NCBI GenBank assembly: GCA_026413965.1
Contig: JAOAJY010000002.1
Coordinates: 76,273-112,368, forward strand
Origin: Microcaldota archaeon
Lineage (GTDB): Archaea > Micrarchaeota > Micrarchaeia > Anstonellales > Anstonellaceae
Direction: 5' to 3'
DNA length: 36,096 nucleotides
Below are positions 16,444 to 25,842 of this stretch, piece by piece. A program made the translations under genes and the position numbers. Numbering within the stretch: position 1 is the first letter of the stretch; every line of letters starts with the position of its first letter. Below the pieces are notes generated by a model. It was not told the DNA's origin, searched no databases, and saw only the letters and a list, made by a program, of their open reading frames with translations.

Positions 16444-16684
16444 GATTGGCGCAGAGGCGCAAATAATCCTGCATTTCCCCTCAAAAAAAGAGGCGAGGGC
16501 AGCTTTTTTTGCCCTCAAGGCTGAGGAGGAGTTTTCCCACAGGGGAATCTCCCAGGTCGCAATTGATGGCGCGCATCTGAAAATCCTCATAAAAGCGCAA
16601 GATCCTGTTTCCCTCAGGGCATCCTTGAATTCCTACCTCCGATTAGCGCAGGTTATTAAATCTGTCGAGCAAGATACAGAATAA
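16427..16684 (+). CDS. pcc1: KEOPS complex subunit Pcc1
   Basis: An 85-residue CTAG/Pcc1-family protein. The C-terminal half carries the family signature LKILIKAQDPVSLRASLNSY followed by LRLAQVIKSVE. Pcc1 dimerises and scaffolds the Kae1/Bud32 KEOPS complex that makes t6A at position 37 of ANN-decoding tRNAs. The start ATG has GGTGTGAGGT before it, lying inside the end of the Brix gene. The same operon position is known in other archaea. Confidence 0.88.
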   Translation: MSSKGEIGAEAQIILHFPSKKEARAAFFALKAEEEFSHRGISQVAIDGAHLKILIKAQDPVSLRASLNSYLRLAQVIKSVEQDTE

Positions 16685-16705
16685 AACATGTGAAGGGGGA
16701 TATTG

Positions 16706-17062
16706 ATGGCAGAACCTATCAGGAATGTGGAAGCTCTCCAAAAGCAGATAAACGAGCTGCAGGAGCTGCAGCGGCAGCTTCAGTTCATATCCGCGCAGAG
16801 GCAGCAGCTGTCCATCCAGATAGAGGAGATAAAGCTTGCGGAAGAAGAGCTTTCCAAATCAGAAAAGAGCGTTTATCGCATGGTTGGGCCTTTGCTTTTT
16901 GAGACCACCAAATCAGAGGCAAGCGAGGATTTGAAGGGAAAAAAAGAGCTTTTTGAGATGAGGGCAAATTCGCTTGCGAAGCAGGAAGAGAGGCTCAAGC
17001 CGAGGTTTGAGGAGCTCAGGTCAAGCCTGGAGAAAGCCTTGCAGGCGCAGGGCAAAAAGTAG
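16706..17062 (+). CDS. pfdB: Prefoldin subunit beta
   Basis: A 118-residue chaperone subunit. Two long heptad-rich helices (residues 5-50 and 75-115) flank a short beta hairpin with the conserved KSVYRMVGPLLFE segment at about 51-63. It forms a hexamer with prefoldin alpha to hand unfolded proteins to the thermosome. A TTG at 16703 is in frame, but the ATG at 16706 follows GGGGGATATTG and gives the usual N-terminus. Confidence 0.95.
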   Translation: MAEPIRNVEALQKQINELQELQRQLQFISAQRQQLSIQIEEIKLAEEELSKSEKSVYRMVGPLLFETTKSEASEDLKGKKELFEMRANSLAKQEERLKPRFEELRSSLEKALQAQGKK

Positions 17063-17068
17063 ATTCTC

Positions 17069-18064
17069 ATGCCTAAGGCAGCTGCAAAAGAGGCAGAGCA
17101 ACTGCCTGCCATCCTTCGCCGATTGCGGAGAAAAAGGTGCATCCTGACTTTCCACTCTCTTGGGGATGCGGATGCGGCTGGCGCGGCTATTGCCCTCAAG
17201 CGCCATTTGGGAAGCAATTGCACAATCGCCCCTCCAGACAAGCCCAGCTCCTCTGCGCGAAGGCTTTTGGAGGCCACCCATTCCTCCATCACCATGTTCC
17301 ACGAGCTGAAATTCTCCGGGAATGAGGCGGTGGTGGCTCTGGATTCTGCCTCCCCCTATCTCATGCGGCATCTTGCAGGCACAACTCCTGATTTGATTAT
17401 TGACCACCATGCCCGCTTGGGAGGAGAAATCAAGGCGAAGGCGGAGATAAACGACCCTTCTGCCTCCTCCACCTGCGAAATTTTGGCTTTGTCGCTTCTG
17501 CCCAAAGACAAAATCTCCTGCATTTCCCTGCTTGCAGGCATAATAGCCGACAGCGCGGGCTTCAAATACGCCACCCACAAGACTTTCCAGGCAGCCTCCT
17601 TTTTGCTGAAGAATTCAGGCCTTGGGTACGGAAGCATCCTTTCGCTTTCCTTCGCGCCTGAGACTTTGGGGGAGAGGATTGAGTCCTTGCGCTCCTGCCA
17701 AACCGTCTCTGCCGAAAGGATTGGGGAATACATAGTCGCCACCGCGACCGCAAAATCCCACGAGTCGCATTTTGCCGACGCGCTCATCCACCTCGGTGCA
17801 GACTTGGCTTTCGTTGGCTGCAAAGGAGAGGATGGAAGGATTTCTGCCAGGATGCGGGAATCGCTCAAAGGCAAAGTCCATCTTGGGGAAATCATGGCTG
17901 AGGCAGGAAAAGCGCTTGAAGGCTCAGGCAGCGGGCATGAGCTTGCGGCAGGGGCGTCAGGCAAGAGGGAAAGCCTCGAGTCTGCGATGAGCGTCTGCCT
18001 CAAGCTCTCAGAGCAGCAGATTCTTTCAAGCGAAAGCGGGAAAATACGCAAGATAGAGTGGTGA
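17069..18064 (+). CDS. DHH-family phosphoesterase
   Basis: A 331-residue phosphoesterase of the DHH/DHHA1 superfamily. Visible motifs are TFHSLGDADAAGAA (motif I with the two metal-binding Asp), ALDSASP (motif II), LIIDHHAR (motif III, the DHH itself) and LAGIIADSAGF (motif IV). The C-terminal DHHA1 domain has the GSGSGHELAAGASG loop that binds substrate. Archaeal members of this size include RecJ-like and nanoRNase-like exonucleases, so a short-RNA or ssDNA exonuclease or cyclic-dinucleotide phosphodiesterase is possible; the substrate is not decided. It follows prefoldin by 6 bases and shares one base with the next ATG, which is consistent with RNA processing in the exosome operon. Confidence 0.9.
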   Translation: MPKAAAKEAEQLPAILRRLRRKRCILTFHSLGDADAAGAAIALKRHLGSNCTIAPPDKPSSSARRLLEATHSSITMFHELKFSGNEAVVALDSASPYLMRHLAGTTPDLIIDHHARLGGEIKAKAEINDPSASSTCEILALSLLPKDKISCISLLAGIIADSAGFKYATHKTFQAASFLLKNSGLGYGSILSLSFAPETLGERIESLRSCQTVSAERIGEYIVATATAKSHESHFADALIHLGADLAFVGCKGEDGRISARMRESLKGKVHLGEIMAEAGKALEGSGSGHELAAGASGKRESLESAMSVCLKLSEQQILSSESGKIRKIEW

Positions 18065-18825
18065 TGCCTTTGCCTGACTACGATGCGCAGCATCTATCTT
18101 ATGATTTGATTTACAGAGGCTACTCTGAGGACCTGCCGTTTTACCTGTCAGAGGCAAAGAAAGCCAAAGGTCCGGTGCTTGAGGCAGGCTGCGGCACAGG
18201 AAGAATCCTGCTTGCCCTTCTTGAGGCAAATGTTGATGCTTATGGGATAGACGTCTCTCCAAAAATGATAGCCCGCCTGAAAAAGAAAGCCTCTGAGAAA
18301 GGGCTTGACGTAAAAGGAAGGGCGAAAGTGGCAGACATGCGCAATCTCAAGGCAAAATCCAAATACAGCCTAATAATCGCGCCCTTCCGCGTTTTCTTGC
18401 ATCTTATTTCGCAGAAGGACCAGCTGTCCGCCCTAAGGAGCATGAGGAGAGCTTTGAGGAAAGGCGGAAAAGCCATCCTGAATTTTTTCCTTCCCTCCGC
18501 TTCCTTCATCGCCAAAAATTATGGCAAGAAAATGATTTGGCGTCCTGCTTTGCAAGGCAAAGCTCCAGCCAACCTCAAGCTGAGGGTGGAGGATGCCATA
18601 GCCTATGAAAGCGAGCCTGACCAGATAATCCGCATCCGCCAGTCGGTCTTCTCAGGGAAAAGGAAGCTGGCAGAATACTCCTTCAGGCTGGCCTTGGTGT
18701 ACAAAAGGGAATTTGAGCTTCTTTTGAGGCTCGCAGGATTTTCAAAGTGGAAAGTCTATGGCGGATTTAAAAAAGGCAAGCTCGCATCCTCAAAGCAGGA
18801 GATGGTGTGGGAGGTTTTCAAGTAG
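18064..18825 (+). CDS. Class I SAM-dependent methyltransferase
   Basis: A 253-residue methyltransferase. Motif I is PVLEAGCGTGRIL (residues 37-49), motif II is AYGIDVSPKMIARLK, and the post-motif region includes ADMRNLKAKSKYSLIIAPF. The C-terminal part (LAEYSFRLALVYKREFELLL) resembles methyltransferases acting on small molecules, but the substrate is unknown. GTG codons at 18058 and 18061 are in frame; I chose the ATG at 18064, which overlaps the previous stop by one base (TGATG). Confidence 0.88.
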   Translation: MPLPDYDAQHLSYDLIYRGYSEDLPFYLSEAKKAKGPVLEAGCGTGRILLALLEANVDAYGIDVSPKMIARLKKKASEKGLDVKGRAKVADMRNLKAKSKYSLIIAPFRVFLHLISQKDQLSALRSMRRALRKGGKAILNFFLPSASFIAKNYGKKMIWRPALQGKAPANLKLRVEDAIAYESEPDQIIRIRQSVFSGKRKLAEYSFRLALVYKREFELLLRLAGFSKWKVYGGFKKGKLASSKQEMVWEVFK

Positions 18826-20142
<1,317 letters not shown>

Positions 20143-20169
20143 AAGCTTGCGCCGCAATAGGCGCTGCGC

Positions 20170-20241
20170 GCCTCCGTAGCTCAGTGGCAGAGCGCGTGCA
20201 TGGTAAGCACGAGGTCGCGAGTTCAATCCTCGCCGGAGGCT
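20170..20241 (+). tRNA. trnT: tRNA-Thr (anticodon GGT)
   Basis: A complete 72-base cloverleaf. The acceptor stem GCCTCCG/CGGAGGC is perfect, with U73 as discriminator, usual for archaeal tRNA-Thr. The D arm is GCTC/GAGC, the anticodon stem CGTGC/GCACG encloses ATGGTAA (anticodon GGT, reading ACC and ACT), the variable loop is AGGTC and the T arm is GCGAG/CTCGC around TTCAATC. No intron, and CCA is not encoded. TTTTT follows directly and can terminate it. A possible TATA element (TTGTTTTAAAAG) lies inside the end of purA near 20111. Confidence 0.97.
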
Positions 20242-20277
20242 TTTTGAACAACTTTGTATAGCTGCGCAAAGATGGGG

Positions 20278-20350
20278 GCTGCTCAACGATATATAAAGAA
20301 CTTTGAGCAGCTTTTTAGCGAAGTATATTGTTGCGCGCCTAGCTGCTCAA
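20278..20350 (+). repeat. Three-arm inverted repeat with two mutually exclusive hairpins
   Basis: Arm A GCTGCTCAA (20278-20286) pairs with arm B TTGAGCAGC (20303-20311) over 9 bp, and TTTTT follows at once, as in a terminator. Arm B extended (TTGAGCAGCT, 20303-20312) is also perfectly complementary to arm C AGCTGCTCAA (20341-20350) over 10 bp. A:B and B:C cannot form together. The A:B loop contains a TATA-like GATATATAAAG. Shorter copies of the same word recur at 20466-20473 and 20511-20518. Function unknown. Confidence 0.65.
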
Positions 20351-20494
20351 TAGCAAAAGGCATGCCTTCTCATGCTCCATGTGGAATGAGGCTCCTCCAT
20401 ACGCTTGGCGCAAAATCCAAGCCATAGAGGACGGAAACATGCCCTGCTGCCAATAGCAATCAGGATGAGCAGCATTTCGTGCAGGCGCATGCGA
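20351..20494. other. Noncoding stretch between tRNA-Thr and the hyp operon
   Basis: No gene of supportable length or codon pattern is seen on either strand here. A 46-codon minus-strand frame beginning MRLHEML exists but has no conserved features. It may hold the 3' end of the hyp mRNA or a small RNA started from the TATA-like sequence at 20288-20298. Confidence 0.4.
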
Positions 20495-21556
20495 TTAGCA
20501 TATTCTCGGGAGCTGCTCGCCGCTGGGCATATCTATGATGCGGCTTGTTCCGACAGCGCTCTTCAGAGTCACAAGGCCAGCTGAGCCTTCGGCAACTTTT
20601 CCGATTTTGCTTGCGCTGCGCCCAAGAGGGTGCGCCCTCATTATGTCAAGAGCCTTTGCCGAATCCTTTTCCGGAACAAATGCTATGAACCGGCCTTCGT
20701 TTGCAACATATATGGCGTCCAGCCCTAGCATTTCGCATGCGCCGCGCACCTCCTCAGCTACTGGGATTGAGGCTTCCTCGATTTTGATGCCTCTTTTTGC
20801 GGTTTCGGCAATTTCGACCAGCGCGCACCCAAGCCCGCCGCGCGTAAGGTCGCGCATGCAATGGATCTCAACTCCAGCTTCAAGAAGCTCCCCAACCAAG
20901 CCCGCCACGCACGCGCAGTCGCTTTCTATGGTGCTTTCAAATTGGAGCCCCTCACGCACAGCCATTATTGCCGTTCCGTGCCTTCCAATGTCTCCGCTGA
21001 GCAGTATTGCATCGCCAGGCTGTATGCTTGCAGGCTCTATGCTAAGGGCGTGTTCGATGACTCCGATTCCAGCAGTATTGACAAACATGCCGTCCCCTTT
21101 GCCCTTGTCCACAACTTTTGTGTCGCCAGTCACTATGCTTACTCCAGCTGCAGATGCGGCTTCCTGCATAGAGCTGACCACTTTTGAGAGGGTTTCGATA
21201 GGCAGCCCTTCTTCGAGGATGAACGCTGCGCTGATGTAGAGAGGCTTTGCTCCGCACATGGCAAGGTCGTTTGCGGTGCCATTTACTGCAAGCTTGCCGA
21301 TGTCTCCGCCTGGAAAAAACAGCGGCCTCACCACGTATGAGTCAGTGGTGAAGGCCAGCAGCCTGCCTCCAGCCTCAACCACAGCGCCGTCGTGCCTTGC
21401 CCCCAGCTGGCGGCTGCCGAAGACTGGCAGGAAAAGTTTCTCGACAAGGCTGCTCATCAGCCTGCCGCCGCCTCCGTGCGCCAAAAGGATGTGCTCCCTG
21501 CCAGCTGAAGGAGCCGGGCAGGCAGAAGGGAATCCCTTTCTTTCTTCCTCCATCAT
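20495..21556 (-). CDS. hypE: Hydrogenase maturation protein HypE (carbamoyl dehydratase)
   Basis: An AIR synthase-related enzyme that dehydrates the S-carbamoyl group on its own C-terminal Cys to a thiocyanate, the source of the CN ligands of [NiFe]-hydrogenase. The N-terminal HGGGGRLM, the metal/ATP-binding segments [20 protein letters not shown] and [12 protein letters not shown], and the decisive C-terminal PRIC ending are present. The frame is open from 21574 inside hypD; the tandem ATGs at 21556 and 21553 have GAGGGTGA in front, which I take as the start (353 residues). It is the last gene of the hypF-C-D-E operon. Confidence 0.96.
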   Translation of the reverse strand: MMEEERKGFPSACPAPSAGREHILLAHGGGGRLMSSLVEKLFLPVFGSRQLGARHDGAVVEAGGRLLAFTTDSYVVRPLFFPGGDIGKLAVNGTANDLAMCGAKPLYISAAFILEEGLPIETLSKVVSSMQEAASAAGVSIVTGDTKVVDKGKGDGMFVNTAGIGVIEHALSIEPASIQPGDAILLSGDIGRHGTAIMAVREGLQFESTIESDCACVAGLVGELLEAGVEIHCMRDLTRGGLGCALVEIAETAKRGIKIEEASIPVAEEVRGACEMLGLDAIYVANEGRFIAFVPEKDSAKALDIMRAHPLGRSASKIGKVAEGSAGLVTLKSAVGTSRIIDMPSGEQLPRIC

Positions 21557-21557
21557 T

Positions 21558-22688
21558 TCACCCTCTTTTCCCATCCAAGCTTTCGGCTGCTTCTGCCTTT
21601 TGCTTCATGAAGCGGTAGCGGAAGTAGGCCGCGCACGCACCCTCAGATGAGACCATGGTCGCTCCAAGAGGGGTTTCGGGCGTGCAGCGCTTGCCGAACT
21701 GCGGGCATTCGAAGGGCTTTCTTATGCCCTGCAGCACCAGCCCGCTTATGCACTCTGGATGCTCCTCGGCGGACTTGGAGGCAAGCCCGAAGCGCTTTTC
21801 CGCGTCGTAAGCAGAATATTCCTCTGCCAGCCCCAGCCCGCTGGCAGGTATGCTGCCCACGCCACGCCATTTGCGGTGCACGATGCAAAACACCCTGCGC
21901 ATCAGCTCTTGCGCATGCCTGTTGCCGCCCCTGCGCACTGCGCGGGCATACTGGTTTTCAACTTCTGCCCTGCCTTCCTCAAGCTGCTTGACGCACATGT
22001 AAATGCCTTCCAATATGTCAAGAGGCTCAAATCCAGTCACCACTATGGGCACCTTGTGCTTTTGCGCTATAGGCTCGTATTCCGCATAGCCCATCACCGC
22101 GCATACGTGGCCTGCCGCAAGGAATCCCTGCACCCTGCTGTTTGGCGAGGAGAGGATGGCTTCCATTGCTGGGGGAACAAGCGCGTGGGAAACAAGGAGG
22201 GAAAAATTCTTGAGCCCCTCCTGGCTTGCCTGGAAAACTGCCGCGGCATTCGCAGGCGCCGTGGTCTCAAAGCCAACTGCGAAGAAAACGACTTCTTTGC
22301 CTGGGTTTTCCTTTGCTATCTTCACCGCATCAAGAGGAGAATATACTATCCGCACGTCGCCGCCTTTCGCTTTCACTGAAAACAGGTCCTGGCTTGTGCC
22401 TGGCACGCGCAGCATGTCGCCAAACGAGCAGAAGATGACATTTTGGCGAGAGGCTATTTCTATCGCCTTGTCAATCGTCTCTAGTGGCGTGACGCAGACA
22501 GGGCAGCCTGGGCCATGTATAAGATTTATGTGGTGCGGGAGCAGCTGGTCTATGCCGAATTTGACGATTGAATGCGTCTGGCCACCGCACACCTCCATGA
22601 TGCTCCATTGCCTTGAGGTGATGCGCCTGATTTCGCCTGCCAGCCTCCGCGCTGCCTCTCCATCGCGGTATTCATCAATGAACTTCAT
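21558..22688 (-). CDS. hypD: Hydrogenase maturation protein HypD
   Basis: A 376-residue iron-sulfur protein that, with HypC, forms the scaffold on which Fe(CN)2CO is assembled. Key elements: VCGGQTH (Cys34), [10 protein letters not shown] (Cys62, Cys65), [11 protein letters not shown] and the C-terminal Cys cluster region with CPQFGKRC and [10 protein letters not shown]. All conserved Cys appear intact. Its ATG overlaps the hypC stop by 4 bases (ATGA), and its stop is one base before the hypE start, indicating coupled translation. Confidence 0.97.
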   Translation of the reverse strand: MKFIDEYRDGEAARRLAGEIRRITSRQWSIMEVCGGQTHSIVKFGIDQLLPHHINLIHGPGCPVCVTPLETIDKAIEIASRQNVIFCSFGDMLRVPGTSQDLFSVKAKGGDVRIVYSPLDAVKIAKENPGKEVVFFAVGFETTAPANAAAVFQASQEGLKNFSLLVSHALVPPAMEAILSSPNSRVQGFLAAGHVCAVMGYAEYEPIAQKHKVPIVVTGFEPLDILEGIYMCVKQLEEGRAEVENQYARAVRRGGNRHAQELMRRVFCIVHRKWRGVGSIPASGLGLAEEYSAYDAEKRFGLASKSAEEHPECISGLVLQGIRKPFECPQFGKRCTPETPLGATMVSSEGACAAYFRYRFMKQKAEAAESLDGKRG

Positions 22689-22939
22689 CCATTCGCCTCC
22701 TCAAGCTCGCGGAGCTCGTCCATGCGCTTCAGGTGCGCAAAGACCTTTCTAGCCTCTTCTTCATCTATGGTGCTGATTGCGAATCCCACATGCACCAGAA
22801 CATAATCGCCGACCTTTGCTTCAGGGCAGCATAGAAGGCTCACCTCCTTTATTATGCCCCCGAAGCTGACCTTTCCAGTCCGATTCTTCGAATTGCCTTC
22901 CGCGATGCTCAGGAGCTTCCCAGGTATTGCAAGGCACAT
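22685..22939 (-). CDS. hypC: Hydrogenase maturation chaperone HypC
   Basis: An 84-residue HypC/HupF-family chaperone. It must begin MCLAIPGKL, because Cys2 (exposed after Met removal) binds the iron centre; the in-frame ATG four codons earlier (22951) would bury it, and GGTGATGCG before the chosen ATG acts as ribosome-binding site. The family motif [12 protein letters not shown] is present. The C-terminal [20 protein letters not shown] helix is usual. It transfers the Fe(CN)2CO group from HypD to the hydrogenase large subunit precursor, none of which is encoded nearby. Confidence 0.96.
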   Translation of the reverse strand: MCLAIPGKLLSIAEGNSKNRTGKVSFGGIIKEVSLLCCPEAKVGDYVLVHVGFAISTIDEEEARKVFAHLKRMDELRELEEANG

Positions 22940-22943
22940 CGCA

Positions 22944-25217
22944 TCACCCATCAGCCATATGTGAAGCAGCCACCAGTTGCCCGAGCGCTATTCCTCCATC
23001 GTTCGGAGGAACGCGCTGGTGCCAATATGGCCTGAAGCCATTCTCAGCAAGGAGCTTTATAGTCCTCTCGGTCAAGTATTTGTTCTGGAAGCAGCCGCCG
23101 CTCAAGACCACTTTCTCCTCAGCCGCCTGCCGAGCAATCTCGACTATTGCCTCAGCAAGCGTGTTATGGAATTTTGCCGATATGTCGCCTACAGGCGCGC
23201 CGTGAGCCGCTTCGCTGATTATTTGGCGGACCATAGGCTCCCAGTCCACAAGCAGCGCGGATTGGCTGCCTCCATTGCTCTTTTGTTTGATGGCGAAGGC
23301 ATAATGGGCATCAGTCTCAATTCCGTCCAGCGCAAACTCGAGCTCCATCGCAGCCTGGCCCTCAAAAGCCGCCTGCTGACGCATCCCGGTTATTGATGAA
23401 ACCGCATCAAACAGCCTGCCTGCGCTTGAGGTTAAGGGAGAGTTTATCCTCTTCCCAAGCATAGCCTTCAGAATCCTGCATTCAGCAGCAGTGAAGGACC
23501 GCACAGGCGCAAGCGAGCCGTTCTCAAACAATCTTTCGCCAAAAATCCCGTGCAGCAAGCCAATGGCTGAGCGCCTAGGCTCCATCACGGCTTTCTCTCC
23601 TCCTGGAAGAGCGAAGGTGCGCAGATGCCCTATGCGCTGGAAAGACGAGGCTGTCGCAAGCAGGAACTCGCCGCCCCATATGCTGCGGTCCGGGCCCAAG
23701 CCTGTGCCGTCCCAGGAAACGCCCAGGACCTGCCCGTCAAGCTCATTTTCAGCCATGCATGAAACGACATGCGCAAAATGGTGCTGCACTTTTGTTATGC
23801 CCAGCTGCGATTTCTCCGCAAACTGCGTTGGCAAGTAATCTGGATGGAGGTCGCACGCAATGGAAGAGGGCTGGATTGCGTATAGCCTTCTGAAATCATC
23901 CTGGGCCTTCTTGAATGCGCAAAATGCCTGTTCGTTCTCCAAATCTCCTATGTGCTGGCTGATAAACGCATAGCTGCCTGCAGAAACTGCGATTGTGTTT
24001 TTCAGGTGCGCGCCTACTGCGAGCATGGCAGGCATTTCCCTCTTAAGGGTGATGGGCAGCGGCGCATAGCCTCTGGCGCGCCGCAGCACAAGGCAGCGCC
24101 CGGCCATCATGCGCACCAACGAGTCATCCACGTGGCGCGCAATAGGGCGGTTGTGCACTAGAAACAAGTCGGCGATCGAGCCAAGCCGTTTGAGCGCCTC
24201 CCGCTCGTCCGTGCATATTGTTTCGCCAGAGATGTTGCCGCTTGTCGCCACCACGGGAAAGCCAAGCTCCGCCATGAGCAAATGGTGCAGGGGGGAATAG
24301 GGGAGCATGGCGCCAAAGCAAGGGTTGCCAGGCGCAACTGCGCCGGCAATCCCTCCGCTTTCCTTCCTGCGCTTGAGCAACACTATGGGCGATTCTGGCG
24401 ATAGCAGCAGCCGCTCCTCTAACGCGGAGATATGGCAGTGCTCTGCCGCAGCTTCAAGCGATGGGAACATGAGCGCAAACGGCTTTTGCTCGCGCCGCTT
24501 GCGAGCCCGCAGACGCGCCACGGCATCCTCGCTGCGCGCGTCAGCTATCAGATGGAATCCTCCAATGCCCTTCAAGGCTAGCACCTTTCCTTCGCGGACT
24601 GCTGCCGCAGCTTGGCGGAGGGCATCGTCGCCCTCGCTGCGGATTTTTCCGCTTCCGCTCCACAGCTCAAGCCTTGGGCCGCACTTGGGGCAAGCATTCG
24701 GCTGCGCATGGAAGCGCCTGTCAAGAGGATTCTCGTATTCTTCCCTGCACTGGCCGCACATCTCAAATCCCTTCATGGTGGTGTTTTGGCGGTCATAGGG
24801 AAGCGCCTCTATGATGGAAAATCTCGGGCCGCAGTTGGTGCAGTTGGTGAATGGGTAGCGGTAGCGTCGGTTGGAGGCATCAAAAATCTCGCGCAGGCAA
24901 TCGCCGCATGTCGCTATGTCGGGCATGATGAAGGCAGTTTTTGCGCCGCTCCCGCTGCTTTTTCTTATCTCAAAATCCTTGTAGCCGGCAGGGTCAAGGA
25001 ATGAGTGCTCGAGGCTGTGTATGGATGCGCGCGGCGGCTTTTCAGTTTGCATGCGCAAAAGGAAAATATCAAGCTGCCGCCGCCCTCCCTCTACCTCGCA
25101 AAACACGCCTTGCGGGGAATTGATGACCCAGCCTTTGAGCTCCAGCTCTGAGGCAAGCCTGAATATAAATGGCCTGAAGCCTACGCCCTGCACTGCCCCG
25201 CGCACGGCGAGCCGCAA
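22944..25217 (-). CDS. hypF: Carbamoyltransferase HypF
   Basis: A 757-residue enzyme that uses carbamoyl phosphate and ATP to carbamoylate the HypE C-terminal Cys. Domains in order: acylphosphatase (VRGAVQGVGFRPF at the start), two Cys4 zinc fingers (Cys104/107/126/129 and Cys154/157/176/179), a YrdC-like domain (from about 190), and a Kae1/TobZ-like domain with the metal-binding HHFAHVVSCM and the DGTGLGPD and SGGCFQN motifs. The frame reaches a TTG at 25253, but the TTG at 25217 has GGGAGGA 9 bases before it and begins with the usual family N-terminus (MRLAVRG), so I prefer that. Full length and apparently intact. First gene of the operon. Confidence 0.95.
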   Translation of the reverse strand: MRLAVRGAVQGVGFRPFIFRLASELELKGWVINSPQGVFCEVEGGRRQLDIFLLRMQTEKPPRASIHSLEHSFLDPAGYKDFEIRKSSGSGAKTAFIMPDIATCGDCLREIFDASNRRYRYPFTNCTNCGPRFSIIEALPYDRQNTTMKGFEMCGQCREEYENPLDRRFHAQPNACPKCGPRLELWSGSGKIRSEGDDALRQAAAAVREGKVLALKGIGGFHLIADARSEDAVARLRARKRREQKPFALMFPSLEAAAEHCHISALEERLLLSPESPIVLLKRRKESGGIAGAVAPGNPCFGAMLPYSPLHHLLMAELGFPVVATSGNISGETICTDEREALKRLGSIADLFLVHNRPIARHVDDSLVRMMAGRCLVLRRARGYAPLPITLKREMPAMLAVGAHLKNTIAVSAGSYAFISQHIGDLENEQAFCAFKKAQDDFRRLYAIQPSSIACDLHPDYLPTQFAEKSQLGITKVQHHFAHVVSCMAENELDGQVLGVSWDGTGLGPDRSIWGGEFLLATASSFQRIGHLRTFALPGGEKAVMEPRRSAIGLLHGIFGERLFENGSLAPVRSFTAAECRILKAMLGKRINSPLTSSAGRLFDAVSSITGMRQQAAFEGQAAMELEFALDGIETDAHYAFAIKQKSNGGSQSALLVDWEPMVRQIISEAAHGAPVGDISAKFHNTLAEAIVEIARQAAEEKVVLSGGCFQNKYLTERTIKLLAENGFRPYWHQRVPPNDGGIALGQLVAASHMADG

Positions 25218-25282
25218 GCGGCAGATTCCTCCCTGTGAAGTGTCATGGCGCAATTTTTCCCCCGAAAATGTTTGGGCTCAAT

Positions 25283-25294
25283 TGCATATAAATG
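25283..25294 (-). promoter_or_regulatory. Promoter (TATA box) of the hypF-C-D-E operon
   Basis: Read on the minus strand this is CATTTATATGCA, a good TATA element. Transcription would begin near 25260, just before either candidate hypF start. No other TATA-like sequence is seen between the four hyp genes, which overlap or nearly touch, so one mRNA is expected. Confidence 0.55.
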
Positions 25295-25368
25295 GGTTTC
25301 TGGAAAGCAAGGCAGCCTATTCAAACCTCTATAGCCATGCCAATTCACGACCAAGCCGAGTGGTGCTT

Positions 25369-25491
25369 CTACAACTGCCGCTGCAGTTGGAGAATCCTGG
25401 CCCGCAGGGCCATGATTTTCTTGAAGAAGTCAAGAAGCAAAGCAGGGCTCTTTCTCCATTCTTCCAAAGGCTTTTTCTCCTTCAAAACCAA
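25369..25491 (-). CDS. Possible small coiled-coil protein downstream of the mini nuclease
   Basis: A 40-codon frame with TTG starts at 25491 or 25485, ending in LLDFFKKIMALRARILQLQRQL, an amphipathic helix with leucine spacing. The TTG at 25485 overlaps the nuclease stop as TTGA, like the ATGA couplings elsewhere, and AGGGTGG lies before 25491. No homologue is recognised. It might be real because the stretch otherwise has no role, but its size and TTG start make it uncertain. Confidence 0.3.
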   Translation of the reverse strand: MVLKEKKPLEEWRKSPALLLDFFKKIMALRARILQLQRQL

Positions 25492-25778
25492 TACCTTTCC
25501 ACCCTGTAGCGCCTGGCCTTCCTTTTTGTTTCTCTTTGGAGCTGGGAGAGGCGGGCTGCGCCGGTTTTGCACTCAACATGCCTCCAGGGCCCCTTCCTTC
25601 CTGTGAAATCATCCACCTTCCTCTCCATCCAGTCGCTTCCTCGGCCGCTTCTTTTGACCTCGTTTCCCCTCATGGTGCTTTTCATCATGCCTATCTCTTC
25701 AGCAGCGCGCCCGCGCATGCTATTGGCTTCAAGCCTGCCTCTCTTGGCGATTCCGCCCAAAATGTCAAGCCACCCCAT
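25482..25778 (-). CDS. Small putative PD-(D/E)XK nuclease-like protein
   Basis: A 98-residue protein, not assigned to a named family. Motifs arranged as in Hjc-type PD-(D/E)XK nucleases: a Glu in an N-terminal helix (MRGRAAEEIGMM), GSDWMERKVDDF, then a strand HVECKTGAARLS with the E-x-K core and a Gln in QLQRETKRK. It is very basic, as expected for a DNA-binding enzyme. The frame is open further upstream (25925), but GAGGAGTGATAG precedes the ATG at 25778 and the TATA element lies just beyond it, so I place the start here. It is divergently transcribed from the large coiled-coil gene. A short nuclease, an Hjc-like resolvase relative or a DNA-binding protein are all possible. Confidence 0.6.
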   Translation of the reverse strand: MGWLDILGGIAKRGRLEANSMRGRAAEEIGMMKSTMRGNEVKRSGRGSDWMERKVDDFTGRKGPWRHVECKTGAARLSQLQRETKRKARRYRVERYWF

Positions 25779-25804
25779 TCTATCACTCCTCAGAATCAAA
25801 TTGG

Positions 25805-25822
25805 ACTTATATATTTTTAAAC
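25805..25822. promoter_or_regulatory. Shared divergent promoter between the mini nuclease and coiled-coil genes
   Basis: ACTTATATATTTTTAAAC is A/T-rich and near-symmetrical, and reads as a TATA box on both strands. For the plus gene the distance to the ATG at 25843 predicts a leader of a few bases at most. For the minus gene it leaves roughly 10 bases before the ribosome-binding site. Expression of the two genes may therefore compete or be co-regulated. Confidence 0.55.
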
Positions 25823-25842
25823 ACTTCTTACAACATAAGCCC

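Noticed and set aside
20351-20490. Remnant of hypA after hypE (minus-strand frame starting MRLHEML)
   Set aside because: HEM resembles the HypA start, but the rest shows no HypA helices and no zinc-ribbon Cys pairs.
20535-21239. 234-codon plus-strand frame opposite hypE
   Set aside because: Antisense shadow of a well-conserved hyp gene; codon pattern and Ser/Pro-rich product are typical of a mirror frame.
22156-22752. 198-codon plus-strand frame opposite hypD/hypC
   Set aside because: Shadow of intact HypD and HypC; no family features.
25567-25842. N-terminal extension of the coiled-coil protein by 92 codons
   Set aside because: It runs antisense to the nuclease-like gene, crosses the TATA element and has no ribosome-binding site; the ATG at 25843 fits the promoter.
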